A stretch of DNA of 16,054 nt from JBIOJB01 sp044450465 (GCA_044450465.1 JBIOJB010000068.1:1-16054); one strand, 5' to 3'; positions 1 through 6,266 are shown, counted from the first letter of the stretch. Numbers and translations are program-made. Notes: generated by a model not told the origin, from the letters alone.

Positions 1-351
1 ATATTGCTCAGCCTCACGCGACCGGGCGGCGACGGCGCCGTCACTTTGCTGCACACAGGCGTGAGCGACTGGTCTCACCACACCCGGCGAGCGGACATTC
101 TGGTGGCTGCCGCCGGCCGTCCAGGCATCATTCGCCCAGAGCATGTCAAGCCGGGCGCGGTGGTAATCGGTGCCGGGGTGCGCTACTCGGGGCACAACCT
201 CTTGGCCGATGTCGATGACAGCGTCGCAGAAGTGGCTGGCTGGATTACCCCGCGGGTTGGCGGCGTTGGACCGACGACCGTGGCGATGCTGTTCCGCAAC
301 GCAGTTGACTGTGCCGAGCGGCGTCAAGCGGAAACCTACGAGACGAGCTAA
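1..351 (+). CDS. folD: FolD, methylenetetrahydrofolate dehydrogenase/cyclohydrolase, C-terminal part
   Basis: The frame is open from base 1, so the 5' end of the gene lies outside the window. FolD interconverts 5,10-methylene-, methenyl- and 10-formyl-tetrahydrofolate in the cytosol using NADP. The visible part is the C-terminal nucleotide-binding half. The stretch RADILVAAAGRPG followed by HVKPGAVVIGAGV matches the family pattern for the cofactor-binding strands, and GGVGPTTVAML is the conserved C-terminal FolD signature (usually GGVGPMTxAML). The usual VIDVG motif reads VIGAG here. The protein ends with a short hydrophilic tail. It is the only clearly housekeeping gene in the window, so the accessory row may begin just after it. 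The next gene follows after a gap of about 75 bases with no sign of coupling. Confidence 0.9.
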   Translation: MLLSLTRPGGDGAVTLLHTGVSDWSHHTRRADILVAAAGRPGIIRPEHVKPGAVVIGAGVRYSGHNLLADVDDSVAEVAGWITPRVGGVGPTTVAMLFRNAVDCAERRQAETYETS

Positions 352-429
352 CCAAGCTATACCTCTGACGGGCGATGGCCGACGAAAACCCCTTGACTCT
401 CGACCGGTGGAGAGTTGCACCCTTTGGAT

Positions 430-612
430 ATGAGTCAACCGCGCAGGGCGAATTTGGAGTCGATCGGGAGGTTCTCTCGGCTCAGCGGCATTCCGGTAAG
501 TCATCTCCGGCACTACCACGAGGTGGGTCTGTTGCAGCCGGCTCACATCGATCCGGAGTCAGGCTATCGCTACTATGCGACAGCCCAAATTGAAGCCGGC
601 GCGATCCCATAA
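430..612 (+). pseudogene. MerR-family regulator, truncated after the HTH domain
   Basis: The translation IGRFSRLSGIPVSHLRHYHE followed by VGLLQPAHIDPESGYRYY is a textbook MerR N-terminal winged helix-turn-helix, including the wing with its RYY end. A full MerR protein continues for at least 50 more residues through the dimerisation helix and often an effector domain. Here the frame stops at TAA about 10 residues after the wing, and neither of the other two frames continues the family sequence, so a simple frameshift does not explain it. The gene seems to have been cut by a deletion or insertion near 595-612. I chose ATG 430; a TTG at 415 is also in frame. A TTGACT at 393-398 could be a -35 box. 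A protein of about 60 residues could still bind DNA weakly, but a remnant is more likely. Confidence 0.7.
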
Positions 613-635
613 TCCAAGACTGTGAGGATCGAAAG

Positions 636-1001
636 GTGAACGGCGGGGATCCTGTCGGGGAGTTCCGGGAGAATTGGGAGCAACTCGCTGCGCAAGCACG
701 TGATGAAAAACTGTTTGGAGGCGGATACGATCGGCCGCGCTTGGTGCTGATCGAGGCCAGCCGGGAAACAGGTCTACGCCGACTGTTCCCCTTCACGAGT
801 ATGGCCCGGCTCTGTTTTGCTCGGTCGTCTACGTGGCCGTTCCAGGACATACAGCCGGCCACGGTGGAATTTAGTCGAGACGGCAGATACATCGTTCGAA
901 GCGGAGGGCCCTACCCAGCGGATCGCGACCCTCCAATCGCTTTGGAAACAGCGGATGCCGCCACCGCGGTGGCTACGGTGATCAACTTGCTTGGCGTCTG
1001 A
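636..1001 (+). CDS. DUF6193-like protein
   Basis: This 121-residue protein resembles DUF6193, a family known mostly from actinobacteria and annotated near natural-product genes; its biochemical role is unknown to me. The resemblance lies in an acidic N-terminal helix, then LRRLFPFTSMARLCFARSST, then a short beta region with DGRYIV, then a C-terminal helix ALETADAATAVATVINLL. I made this match from memory of the pattern. The start is taken at GTG 636. The open frame extends back to 594, but no better start codon is visible. AAAGG lies too close to the GTG to be a good ribosome binding site. It begins 24 bases after the broken MerR gene, so it could have been brought next to it by the event that removed the MerR C-terminus. 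Confidence 0.55.
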   Translation: MNGGDPVGEFRENWEQLAAQARDEKLFGGGYDRPRLVLIEASRETGLRRLFPFTSMARLCFARSSTWPFQDIQPATVEFSRDGRYIVRSGGPYPADRDPPIALETADAATAVATVINLLGV

Positions 1002-1015
1002 CAGTCCAAGCTGGG

Positions 1016-1068
1016 CGCGGCCCGAGCTAGGGGGCAGTCGCTATTGGTGACACGTCCAATGGGCCGCG
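1016..1068. terminator. Nested inverted repeat downstream of the DUF6193-like gene
   Basis: CGCGGCCC (1016-1023) pairs perfectly with GGGCCGCG (1061-1068). Inside it ATTGG (1043-1047) pairs with CCAAT (1056-1060), which directly abuts the outer right arm. It lies 15 bases after the stop codon and 10 bases before repeat copy A. There is no U-tract, so it is a possible terminator or a structured recombination or repeat end; I cannot choose between these. Confidence 0.35.
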
Positions 1069-1077
1069 ACCCAATTC

Positions 1078-1102
1078 GTACACCTTAAGGAAATACAGGG
1101 CA
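1078..1102 (+). repeat. Interspersed repeat core, copy A
   Basis: The 25 bases centred on CTTAAGGAAATAC match copy C (14576-14600) at 24 of 25 positions, counted by eye, and match copy B (around 10853-10878) slightly less well. Only the core is shared; the flanking repeat of B and C is not visible here. All three copies lie on the same strand, downstream of a stop codon and upstream of another gene. Confidence 0.7.
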
Positions 1103-1241
1103 CCCGGGCCAGGGCGCGCCGAGGGCCTTTGACTTTGGCTGAGTGGCACTCGAGCGATTCCGAGACCGGCAGCACTGGTGTTCGCCTGATGTCTTCAACT
1201 GGCTGAAGGACGAGTACGGGCAGCAAGCGGGCGAGGGACAC

Positions 1242-1247
1242 TACCGT
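1242..1247 (+). promoter_or_regulatory. Putative -10 box (TACCGT) for a leaderless kinase mRNA
   Basis: TACCGT fits TANNNT and ends exactly 6 bases before ATG 1254, with no Shine-Dalgarno sequence between. This spacing would place transcription start on the start codon. No clear -35 box is seen. Confidence 0.4.
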
Positions 1248-1253
1248 CCGAGT

Positions 1254-1817
1254 ATGCAAAAGGCATTGGAGACGGGTCAGGGCGGCGTCCCTAGGATGTT
1301 CGTGCTGGTTGGCCTTCCCGCAGCGGGCAAGACGAGCCGGGCACGCGAGCTTGCATCAGAATGGACCGCTCTGCTGCTGACCCCCGACGAGTGGATGATC
1401 CCACTCTTCGGACAGGAGCAGCCCGAGGGCAAGCGCAACCTCCTGGAGGGTCGCCTGATCTGGCTGGCGTTGTCCGCGCTGCGGATTGGGGTCAACGTGG
1501 TGCTCGACTTCGGCGTGTGGGGCAAGGACGAGCGGTCGGCGCTGCGAGCGTTGGCAGCCTCGGTCGGAGCAACCAGCGAGCTTGTCTACCTGCAAGTGGA
1601 CGAGGAGGAGCAGTGGCGCCGGGTTCAGGCTCGCTCCCTGACCGACGTTGCAACTACCTTCGAGATGACAAAGGCGGACCTCGAACGGTGGCGGCAAATC
1701 TTTCAGCCGCCGGACGCGACCGAGCTTGAGACAGCGGACATCGACCCCCCACCGGAGGGCTTCGACTCTTGGGAAGCCTGGGTGGCTCAGTGGTGGCCAA
1801 CGTCCCTCCCTCGATAA
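1254..1817 (+). CDS. AAA-type P-loop kinase (zeta toxin / small-molecule kinase fold)
   Basis: This 187-residue P-loop protein probably phosphorylates a small molecule or nucleotide; the substrate is unknown. Walker A is GLPAAGKT at residues 20-27. It is followed by LTPDEWMIPLFG, with the DEW acidic residue typical of this actinobacterial kinase group, and by the hydrophobic strand NVVLDFGVW. An arginine-rich lid region (EQWRRVQARS) precedes the C-terminal motif SWEAWVAQWWP. It belongs to the broad AAA_33 clan (Pfam) with zeta toxins and chloramphenicol phosphotransferase. I chose ATG 1254 because TACCGT sits 6 bases upstream. The frame is open back to GTG 1143, and the intervening 37 codons have coding-like third positions, so a longer N-terminus is possible. 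ATG 1296, just before the first beta strand, is a third option. No neighbour looks like an antitoxin. Confidence 0.8.
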   Translation: MQKALETGQGGVPRMFVLVGLPAAGKTSRARELASEWTALLLTPDEWMIPLFGQEQPEGKRNLLEGRLIWLALSALRIGVNVVLDFGVWGKDERSALRALAASVGATSELVYLQVDEEEQWRRVQARSLTDVATTFEMTKADLERWRQIFQPPDATELETADIDPPPEGFDSWEAWVAQWWPTSLPR

Positions 1818-2016
1818 GGTGACCCGTGAGTCATCGATCCGAGTACGCGCTCAACGCGGGCGGGAGCTGTCGTATTCGGGAGGAGCGCCCAGACGATCAC
1901 GATCAGGTCCGTTGTGTGCAGATTGCCGCCTCCGATCGGCGGACGGGTAGCCGGCCCTCTCGCGTGATGGGTCACAGGTCAGGTCAACGCCAGCAGGTGT
2001 CACAATCGGTCGTCCT
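1818..2016. other. Intergenic stretch, no gene recognised
   Basis: About 200 bases between the kinase and the acetyltransferase. Short frames cross it but none gives a recognisable or biased protein. It contains a small inverted repeat, CCGCC / GGCGG, with a 7-base loop around 1926-1943. CACAAT at 2001-2006 lies 10 bases before ATG 2017 and might be a -10 box. Confidence 0.4.
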
Positions 2017-2469
2017 ATGGAATTTAGCGTCCGAGAGCTTTCTCCCATTGAGACCCACGATCTTCGGCAGCGCGTATCGGCAGCGGGCCGGATTAGTCTG
2101 CCGAGCTGGGATCATGAGCTAGACGAAGCGCCCGGCTCGTGGCACTTGGGAGCAGTCGATTCACGGGGCAAGGTGGTCGCAATAACCACTTTCTTCCAAC
2201 TGCCGTGTCCCTACCAGGCCGAGGTGGCAGGCGCGTACCGCCTCCAGTTCATGGCCGTAGAACCATCGCTCCAACGAACTGGCTTAGGCACGCTTGTGCT
2301 GACCGAGGGACTGCGGCGACTCCGATCATCAAATGTGCCACTGGTGTGGGCCACCGCCCGACCGGAGGCCGTGCCTTTCTATCAGCGCTTCGGCTTTTCT
2401 GTCGTCCCGGCCAGCGAGCTGGACGCAGAGGCTTCCCAACCCACCATCCTGCTCGACCTCACAGCCTGA
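2017..2469 (+). CDS. GNAT-family N-acetyltransferase
   Basis: This 150-residue protein has the GNAT fold, which transfers an acetyl group from acetyl-CoA to an amine; the acceptor cannot be read from the sequence. The CoA-binding motif A is YRLQFMAVEPSLQRTGLGT, with the Q/RxxGxG loop at residues 86-91. The C-terminal FYQRFGF at 121-127 is the usual motif-B strand and helix. The acidic patch SWDHELDEAPGSWHLGAVD lies in the N-terminal substrate-binding half. It is a stand-alone gene with its own upstream spacer and no ribosome binding site before ATG 2017. CACAAT 10 bases upstream may serve as its promoter. Confidence 0.85.
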   Translation: MEFSVRELSPIETHDLRQRVSAAGRISLPSWDHELDEAPGSWHLGAVDSRGKVVAITTFFQLPCPYQAEVAGAYRLQFMAVEPSLQRTGLGTLVLTEGLRRLRSSNVPLVWATARPEAVPFYQRFGFSVVPASELDAEASQPTILLDLTA

Positions 2470-2721
2470 ACCGCCTCGGCCCCAATCGCGGCTAATGCCA
2501 GAGGAGCTCCCCTCGCGGGGCGAGAATCCGAGCGACTGCAGCACTGTGGTTTGTATATCCAGTCGGAGGCACGTCAAGACATCGCATTCCACCTCCCACC
2601 GATCCGAGTCACCTGCGCGGCTCACTTGATCGTTGTCTTAGGTCGGTGTGGGGAGGGGAGGGCACGGCTCCTCTACACGATGAACACCGAGCATGCCGAC
2701 CGGGTTGCCTAGACTCCGATC
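2470..2721. other. Intergenic stretch, no gene recognised
   Basis: About 250 bases with no credible protein. A short hairpin, CCCC TCGC GGGG, lies near 2507-2521 and is too short for a confident terminator. TAGACT at the right end is annotated separately as a promoter element. Confidence 0.4.
2710..2715 (+). promoter_or_regulatory. Putative -10 box (TAGACT) for a leaderless 2H phosphoesterase mRNA
   Basis: TAGACT fits TANNNT and lies 6 bases before GTG 2722, with no Shine-Dalgarno sequence. The same arrangement, TAGGCT with 6 bases, precedes the methyltransferase at 6887. Confidence 0.45.
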
Positions 2722-3252
2722 GTGACCAGGACGTCGACGCGACGCGCGATTGTAATAGTCCCCCCGCCACTAGACATGGCATCTATCGAGCCGATCCGGC
2801 AGCGTTTCGATCCACTGGCAGGGATTCTCCCGTCGCACATCACACTGGTCTTTCCATTCGAGAGTGACCTCACCACGCAGGACCTGCGCAAGCACATTGA
2901 TTTCGCGGTTGAAGGAGTAGCGCCTTTCGCACTTACCTTGGATGGGATCACCGGCTCCGAACGCGAATACCTTTTCCTGATGGTAAGGCGTGGCTACGAG
3001 ACGATCGTCGAGATGCATGAGCGGCTTTATTCCGGCCCACTTCAGGTGCACCTCTCGCTCACCCATGCGTATGTTCCGCACGTGACCGTGGGTCGGCTTG
3101 GAACCGCTGCAGCCTTTGAGGCAGCCTTGACTTCGGTCGCTCAGCTCAATACTCGAATCGAAACTGTGGCTCATTCTCTGACCGTCTATCGGCTGGAAGA
3201 CGAGGGTCTTCGGCCGATCGAGTTCGAGGTTCGCCTTGCGAAGAGCGATTGA
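2722..3252 (+). CDS. 2H phosphoesterase, 2'-5' RNA ligase (LigT-like) superfamily
   Basis: This 176-residue protein carries both catalytic HxT motifs of the 2H superfamily: HIT at residues 39-41 in SHITLVFPF and HVT at 120-122 in HVTVGRL. Members open or hydrolyse 2',3'-cyclic phosphates or 2'-5' linkages in RNA or nucleotides, in the cytosol. The two motifs are about 80 residues apart, normal for the family, so the enzyme looks intact. I chose GTG 2722 because the first beta strand (RAIVIVPPP) would be lost if ATG 2776 were used and because a -10-like TAGACT stands 6 bases before it. The gene is on the same strand as a kinase and a Nudix gene that follow, but a gap of about 130 bases and a separate promoter candidate argue against a tight operon. 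Confidence 0.88.
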   Translation: MTRTSTRRAIVIVPPPLDMASIEPIRQRFDPLAGILPSHITLVFPFESDLTTQDLRKHIDFAVEGVAPFALTLDGITGSEREYLFLMVRRGYETIVEMHERLYSGPLQVHLSLTHAYVPHVTVGRLGTAAAFEAALTSVAQLNTRIETVAHSLTVYRLEDEGLRPIEFEVRLAKSD

Positions 3253-3366
3253 AACCGGTCCCGCTCTCCCGTTTCTCACCCAAATAGATCTCGTTCCGGC
3301 GTTGCCCGGGCGGCTTCGCCTAGGTGTGGGAGGTACTGGCCGCTGGCCGACAACCTGACTTCGGTT

Positions 3367-3372
3367 TACATT
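3367..3372 (+). promoter_or_regulatory. Putative -10 box (TACATT) upstream of the second kinase
   Basis: TACATT fits TANNNT and is separated by 8 bases, including a T-run, from ATG 3381. No Shine-Dalgarno sequence is present, consistent with a leaderless or near-leaderless transcript. Confidence 0.4.
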
Positions 3373-3380
3373 CTTTTTCA

Positions 3381-3929
3381 ATGACTCCGCTCGTGATCGT
3401 CTGCGGTCCTCCTGCCGTCGGCAAGACGACCCTTGCGAAGGTGTTGAGTACACAGCTCGGCCTTCCAGTCCTATCAAAGGACTCGTTGAAAGAAGCGATA
3501 ATGGATCACCTCGGCGGAGCTCCGGCCGTCGGCGCAGCGGCGTTTGCCGTCCAGTTCGCGATTGCGCGCGAGTTACTCGCGTCAGGTGTCGGGCTCATCC
3601 TTGAGGGTCCGTTCTTCGTAGACCAAACAGAACTCGCAGACATAGCTGCGCTCGGCGACGCGGTCGTCCTCCGACTTGACTGCCCGTTAGAGGTGTTGGA
3701 AAAGCGATACATCGACCGCCAAGCGAGCCGACACCCGTCTCATCGGGGCTTGGAGGCCCTTCGCGATCTCCGTCAACGAGTGCGGAATGGCGCCTACGAT
3801 CCACCGGAACTCCATCGGCCAGTGCTCCGGATCGACACCACCGACGGCTTCAAACCCTCTGAGGGAGAGATCGTGCTCTGGCTTCAGGCGGAATGTGGAG
3901 CAATAGCGATCGAGGCAGGCTCCTCCTAG
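3381..3929 (+). CDS. P-loop kinase, AAA_33 type
   Basis: This 182-residue P-loop kinase has Walker A GPPAVGKTT at residues 9-17 right after the first strand PLVIVC. It continues with PVLSKDSLKEAIMDHLG, where the aspartate of KD is the usual phosphoryl-acceptor-side residue in this clan. The second strand GVGLILEGPF, then LRLDCPLEVLEKRYIDR with the arginine-rich lid, completes the fold. Homologues phosphorylate small molecules or nucleotides; the substrate here is unknown. ATG 3381 is chosen because it begins just before the first strand and follows a -10-like TACATT. An upstream in-frame start at 3324 would add 19 residues of low-complexity sequence. It differs clearly from the kinase at 1254, so the two are not a recent duplication. 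Confidence 0.82.
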   Translation: MTPLVIVCGPPAVGKTTLAKVLSTQLGLPVLSKDSLKEAIMDHLGGAPAVGAAAFAVQFAIARELLASGVGLILEGPFFVDQTELADIAALGDAVVLRLDCPLEVLEKRYIDRQASRHPSHRGLEALRDLRQRVRNGAYDPPELHRPVLRIDTTDGFKPSEGEIVLWLQAECGAIAIEAGSS

Positions 3930-4119
3930 ATCTGATGGCTCGAGGTTTCCGCGTGGCGGGGTTGCTCGACAAGAGCGGGGAACCAGTTCCCGGCTCATCG
4001 AAAGCCACGATAAGCCTCGTCCATGGACGGCCACGTGGCTCGACCCACCGTTTCAGCCCGCGCTCGACCATATCGATCAGGCATACGGCGTCTGTTTCAC
4101 GGAGGGCGCCGAAATCCTG

Positions 4120-4506
4120 TTGATATGTGGCCATGACGTTGACGGCGTCACGCCCTATTGGAATCTTCCTGGCGGCGGTCTTGAGGCTGGTGAAACGCTC
4201 CAGCAATGCCTGATCCGCGAGGTAGCGGAGGAGGCTTGCGCGCGGGTCACCGCCTGCCGCTACCTGGGATGCCAACGGGTGGACGACTTGCAGCATCCTG
4301 ATGGGCCACAGAGTTACTACCAGGCGCGGCTTTGGGCCAGGGTGGAGCTAGATCGCTGGGATCCGAGGCACGAGACATTCGAGCGCAGGCTTGTTGTTCC
4401 TACAGAATTCCTGTCCGTACTTGCCTGGGGCCAAACGCTAACCGCCGCGATCATCCTTGAAGAAGGCTTGCGACTGGATGCGGAGGCGAAGCGCCGCCCG
4501 AGGTAG
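4120..4506 (+). CDS. Nudix hydrolase, 5' end lost or start unclear
   Basis: The Nudix box at residues 19-41 (counted from TTG 4120) reads GGLEAGET...REVAEEACA. It has the GX5EX7REVXEE pattern, but cysteine replaces the usual glycine near the end. Nudix enzymes hydrolyse a nucleoside diphosphate linked to another moiety, using Mg bound by the REXXEE glutamates, all present here. Family-like sequence extends upstream in the same frame from about 3994 (RLIESHDKPRPWTATWLD, then IDQAYGVCFTEGAEILL, the first strand). That frame is open back to 3907, yet it contains no ATG, GTG or TTG before 4120. Starting at 4120 removes the first beta strand. The gene may therefore be 5'-truncated by rearrangement, start at a non-standard codon such as CTG 4117, or contain an upstream sequencing error. 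It follows the kinase stop within 200 bases. Confidence 0.75.
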   Translation: MICGHDVDGVTPYWNLPGGGLEAGETLQQCLIREVAEEACARVTACRYLGCQRVDDLQHPDGPQSYYQARLWARVELDRWDPRHETFERRLVVPTEFLSVLAWGQTLTAAIILEEGLRLDAEAKRRPR

Positions 4507-4538
4507 GGGGCAGCCGCAGGTAACCGCTCTGCCTGTAT

Positions 4539-4955
4539 ATGGGTCTTGAGAGCGACATGGTCATGACGGAGCTGCCACCAGTGGTCCGGCTCGTCCACGC
4601 GGCCCGGGGTGGCGATACGCGCGCGTTCGGCGAACTGGTGGAACGCTTCCAGTCGATGGCGCAGGGATATGCACTCGCGCTCCTGCGCGACCCCGGTCTA
4701 GCCGAGGATGCATGTCAGGAAGCTTTTGTCGACGCCTTCTTTCATCTGCATCAGCTGCGCGAGGACGCCGCCTTCCCGGGGTGGTTCCGGCGAATCGTCC
4801 ACAAACACGCAGATCGCCAGCGTCGCAGCCGCCTGCTGGCAGTCGAGCTCGGTGAGCTGCCGGACGCGAGAGATCCGCTGGCGGCGCTTCTAGAGGCCGA
4901 GGAGCGGCGTTCGGTGCAGGGAGGAAGTGGGGGCGCTACCTGCGCGCTTGCGTGA
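4539..4955 (+). CDS. ECF-type sigma factor, region 2 half (upstream of frameshift)
   Basis: This is the N-terminal part of an extracytoplasmic-function sigma factor, which directs RNA polymerase to specific promoters. Residues about 22-97 match sigma region 2: ARGGDTRAFGELVERF, then DPGLAEDACQEAFVDAF (the core-binding helix) and FPGWFRRIVHKHADRQRR (the -10 recognition helix). After residue 127 the frame is lost: the last residues before the stop are nonsense, while the next frame carries region 4. Removing one G from the GGG at 4919-4921 gives EERRSVQEEVGALPARLRDS and one continuous protein of 361 residues to 5625. I take ATG 4539 as the start; ATG 4557 or 4563 would also leave region 2 intact. 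The gene lies 32 bases after the Nudix gene. Confidence 0.8.
   Translation: MGLESDMVMTELPPVVRLVHAARGGDTRAFGELVERFQSMAQGYALALLRDPGLAEDACQEAFVDAFFHLHQLREDAAFPGWFRRIVHKHADRQRRSRLLAVELGELPDARDPLAALLEAEERRSVQGGSGGATCALA
4918..4933 (+). other. One-base (+1) frameshift within the sigma factor gene
   Basis: The GGG at 4919-4921 has one base too many for a continuous sigma factor reading frame. A second G-run of five lies at 4929-4933, but placing the extra base there gives QGGSGALPARL, less like a sigma linker helix than QEEVGALPARL. This may be an assembly or sequencing error, a real mutation, or programmed slippage. Confidence 0.7.
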
Positions 4956-5625
4956 CTCGATTGAGCTCTTTTATGGCGGCGGCCTAGCCGTCGACGAGAT
5001 CGCGAGCTTCCTGAACGTCACCCCGTCGGCGGTCAAGAAGCGGCTGTTCGACGCTCGCGCGCTCCTTCGACGCGCGCTCCCAACACCGGTCGCGGCCAGA
5101 TCCCGACCGCGCGACGCCGTTGCGCTGCTCATCGCGTCACGGACCGGCGATGCGCGGGTCGCCGCCGATGTACTGGCGCGGCGCCCGGATCTCGCATCCC
5201 TTGCCGAACGTTGGGTTGATCCCGACGAAGTCCGCGACTACGGAGCGATCGGCGCCGGGTACACACTCGTCCAACGTGCTGCCTTCATGGGCCACTGCGC
5301 GGTCGTGGAGGTCTTGGTGCGCGCGGGCGCGCCGCTGCACGCGCGAGTCGGGCTCGACCCGCTCGACCTCGCCGTCCTGCAGGACGACGTCGAAATGGCG
5401 CGCCTGCTCCTTGCGATTGGCGCCCCTCCGGGCGGCACTCGGGAGGAGACGCTCACGCCCCTCCACCGTGCGACTATGCGCGGTCGGGATGCGATGGCTG
5501 ACCTCTTGCTCGAATCGGGCGCTTCACCAGACGCTGCCGGTCCTGGCGGCAGAAACGCTGCGGACTGGGCGCGGCTCAAAGGACACCACCAACTCGCAAA
5601 CCTGATCGAGGAGTACGCGACATGA
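4927..5625 (+). CDS. ECF sigma factor region 4 fused to ankyrin repeats (downstream of frameshift)
   Basis: This frame continues the sigma factor gene. LPARLRDSIELFYGGGLAVD, then EIASFLNVTPSAVKKRLFDARALLRR is sigma region 4, the helix-turn-helix that reads the -35 element. After a linker rich in R and A there are about four ankyrin repeats to the C-terminus: YTLVQRAAFMGHCAVVEVLV, then PLDLAVLQDDVEMARLLLAIG, then TPLHRATMRGRDAMADLLLE, and a capping repeat with AADWARLKGHHQLANLIEEY. Ankyrin repeats bind other proteins, so this tail probably receives a signal or holds a regulator. ECF factors with C-terminal extensions often lack a classical anti-sigma, and none is seen here. GTG 4927 is only the first in-frame start; the true start is likely 4539. 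The TGA overlaps the ATG of the next gene (ATGA, 5622-5625), so the two are translationally coupled. Confidence 0.82.
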   Translation: MGALPARLRDSIELFYGGGLAVDEIASFLNVTPSAVKKRLFDARALLRRALPTPVAARSRPRDAVALLIASRTGDARVAADVLARRPDLASLAERWVDPDEVRDYGAIGAGYTLVQRAAFMGHCAVVEVLVRAGAPLHARVGLDPLDLAVLQDDVEMARLLLAIGAPPGGTREETLTPLHRATMRGRDAMADLLLESGASPDAAGPGGRNAADWARLKGHHQLANLIEEYAT

Positions 5626-6221
5626 AAGAGCTCATCGAAACCGGCATCAAGGCGGTCGACCTCTACGCTCCCCTGCCGTGCGGCGGCCGGCTCGCTATCC
5701 GCGGTGAGCGCGGCACCGGCCAGGCAGTGGTCGCATTCGAGATCGTGCACAACGTGTGCACGCACACCAAGGCTACGGCGCATTTCTTTGTCGAGGACGA
5801 TACTGAGCAGTTCCGTCGTGGGCTTCGAGAGTCGGGAGTCGAGGCGGAGGTCAGCCCAAGCGATAGGGCGACCTATGCCGAACTTCGGAAGGACGGATCG
5901 GTGCTCGGGACGATTGTCATTGGCGACGACCCCGAGGCGGACTCCTGGATCATGCTGTCGCGCGACCTGCTCAAGTCGGGCCAGTTACCCGCAGTAGACG
6001 CGACCCAGTCTGGTACGCGCCTCAAGCTCGGCGCACATTCGGAGCTGGCCGGCGCAGCCCGGCAGTCGGTGGCGGAAGGCAACATGGCTGGCGCCTCGAT
6101 GCTCGCCTTCCTCCGGCAGTGGTTCACAGTCGCCGAGCCGTGGACCGGTCAGCCGGGGGAGTACGTAAGCCTCGAGCAAACGTTGTCTGGCACCCGCCAG
6201 TTCGTCAGGTCTCTCACATGA
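5622..6221 (+). CDS. Miniature F1-ATPase beta-like protein with lost P-loop
   Basis: This 199-residue protein reads as a shortened F1-ATPase beta subunit. Residues 6-26 (ETGIKAVDLYAPLPCGGRLAI) match the family stretch just before the P-loop. LSRDLLKSGQLPAVDATQSG (112-131) matches the beta-subunit LSRxIxxxGIYPAVDPLxS motif. RQWFTVAEPWTGQPGEYVSL (165-184) matches the C-terminal FxVAExFTGxxGxYVPL motif. The P-loop position reads GERGTGQA (28-35): the lysine and the hydroxyl residue that bind phosphate are replaced by Q and A, so ATP hydrolysis is unlikely. The segment between P-loop and LSR is about 80 residues, roughly half of that in F1 beta. It overlaps the sigma-ankyrin stop codon by 4 bases. 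Coupling suggests it works with that factor, perhaps bound by the ankyrin tail. It is not part of an ATP synthase operon. Confidence 0.75.
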   Translation: MKELIETGIKAVDLYAPLPCGGRLAIRGERGTGQAVVAFEIVHNVCTHTKATAHFFVEDDTEQFRRGLRESGVEAEVSPSDRATYAELRKDGSVLGTIVIGDDPEADSWIMLSRDLLKSGQLPAVDATQSGTRLKLGAHSELAGAARQSVAEGNMAGASMLAFLRQWFTVAEPWTGQPGEYVSLEQTLSGTRQFVRSLT

Positions 6222-6237
6222 CGTTCGGCACTTCAAG

Positions 6238-6266
6238 CCCCGCTTATGTGGTTCGAGTCCGCGGGG
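6238..6266. terminator. Hairpin between convergent genes
   Basis: CCCCGC (6238-6243) pairs with GCGGGG (6261-6266) around a 17-base loop, shortly after the mini-F1-beta stop codon at 6221 and before the convergent membrane protein gene. It has no U-tract and is only a candidate terminator. Confidence 0.3.

Noticed and set aside
1826..2122. Short plus-strand frame of 98 codons between the kinase and the GNAT gene
   Set aside because: Its product is of low complexity without motifs and it runs into the GNAT gene in another frame.
2770..3477. Minus-strand open frame of 235 codons
   Set aside because: It is opposite the 2H phosphoesterase and the start of the kinase, and its translation has no recognisable motif.
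1143..4506. Toxin-antitoxin modules built on the zeta-like P-loop kinases
   Set aside because: No small antitoxin-like gene is adjacent to or overlaps either kinase, and both resemble stand-alone metabolic-type kinases.
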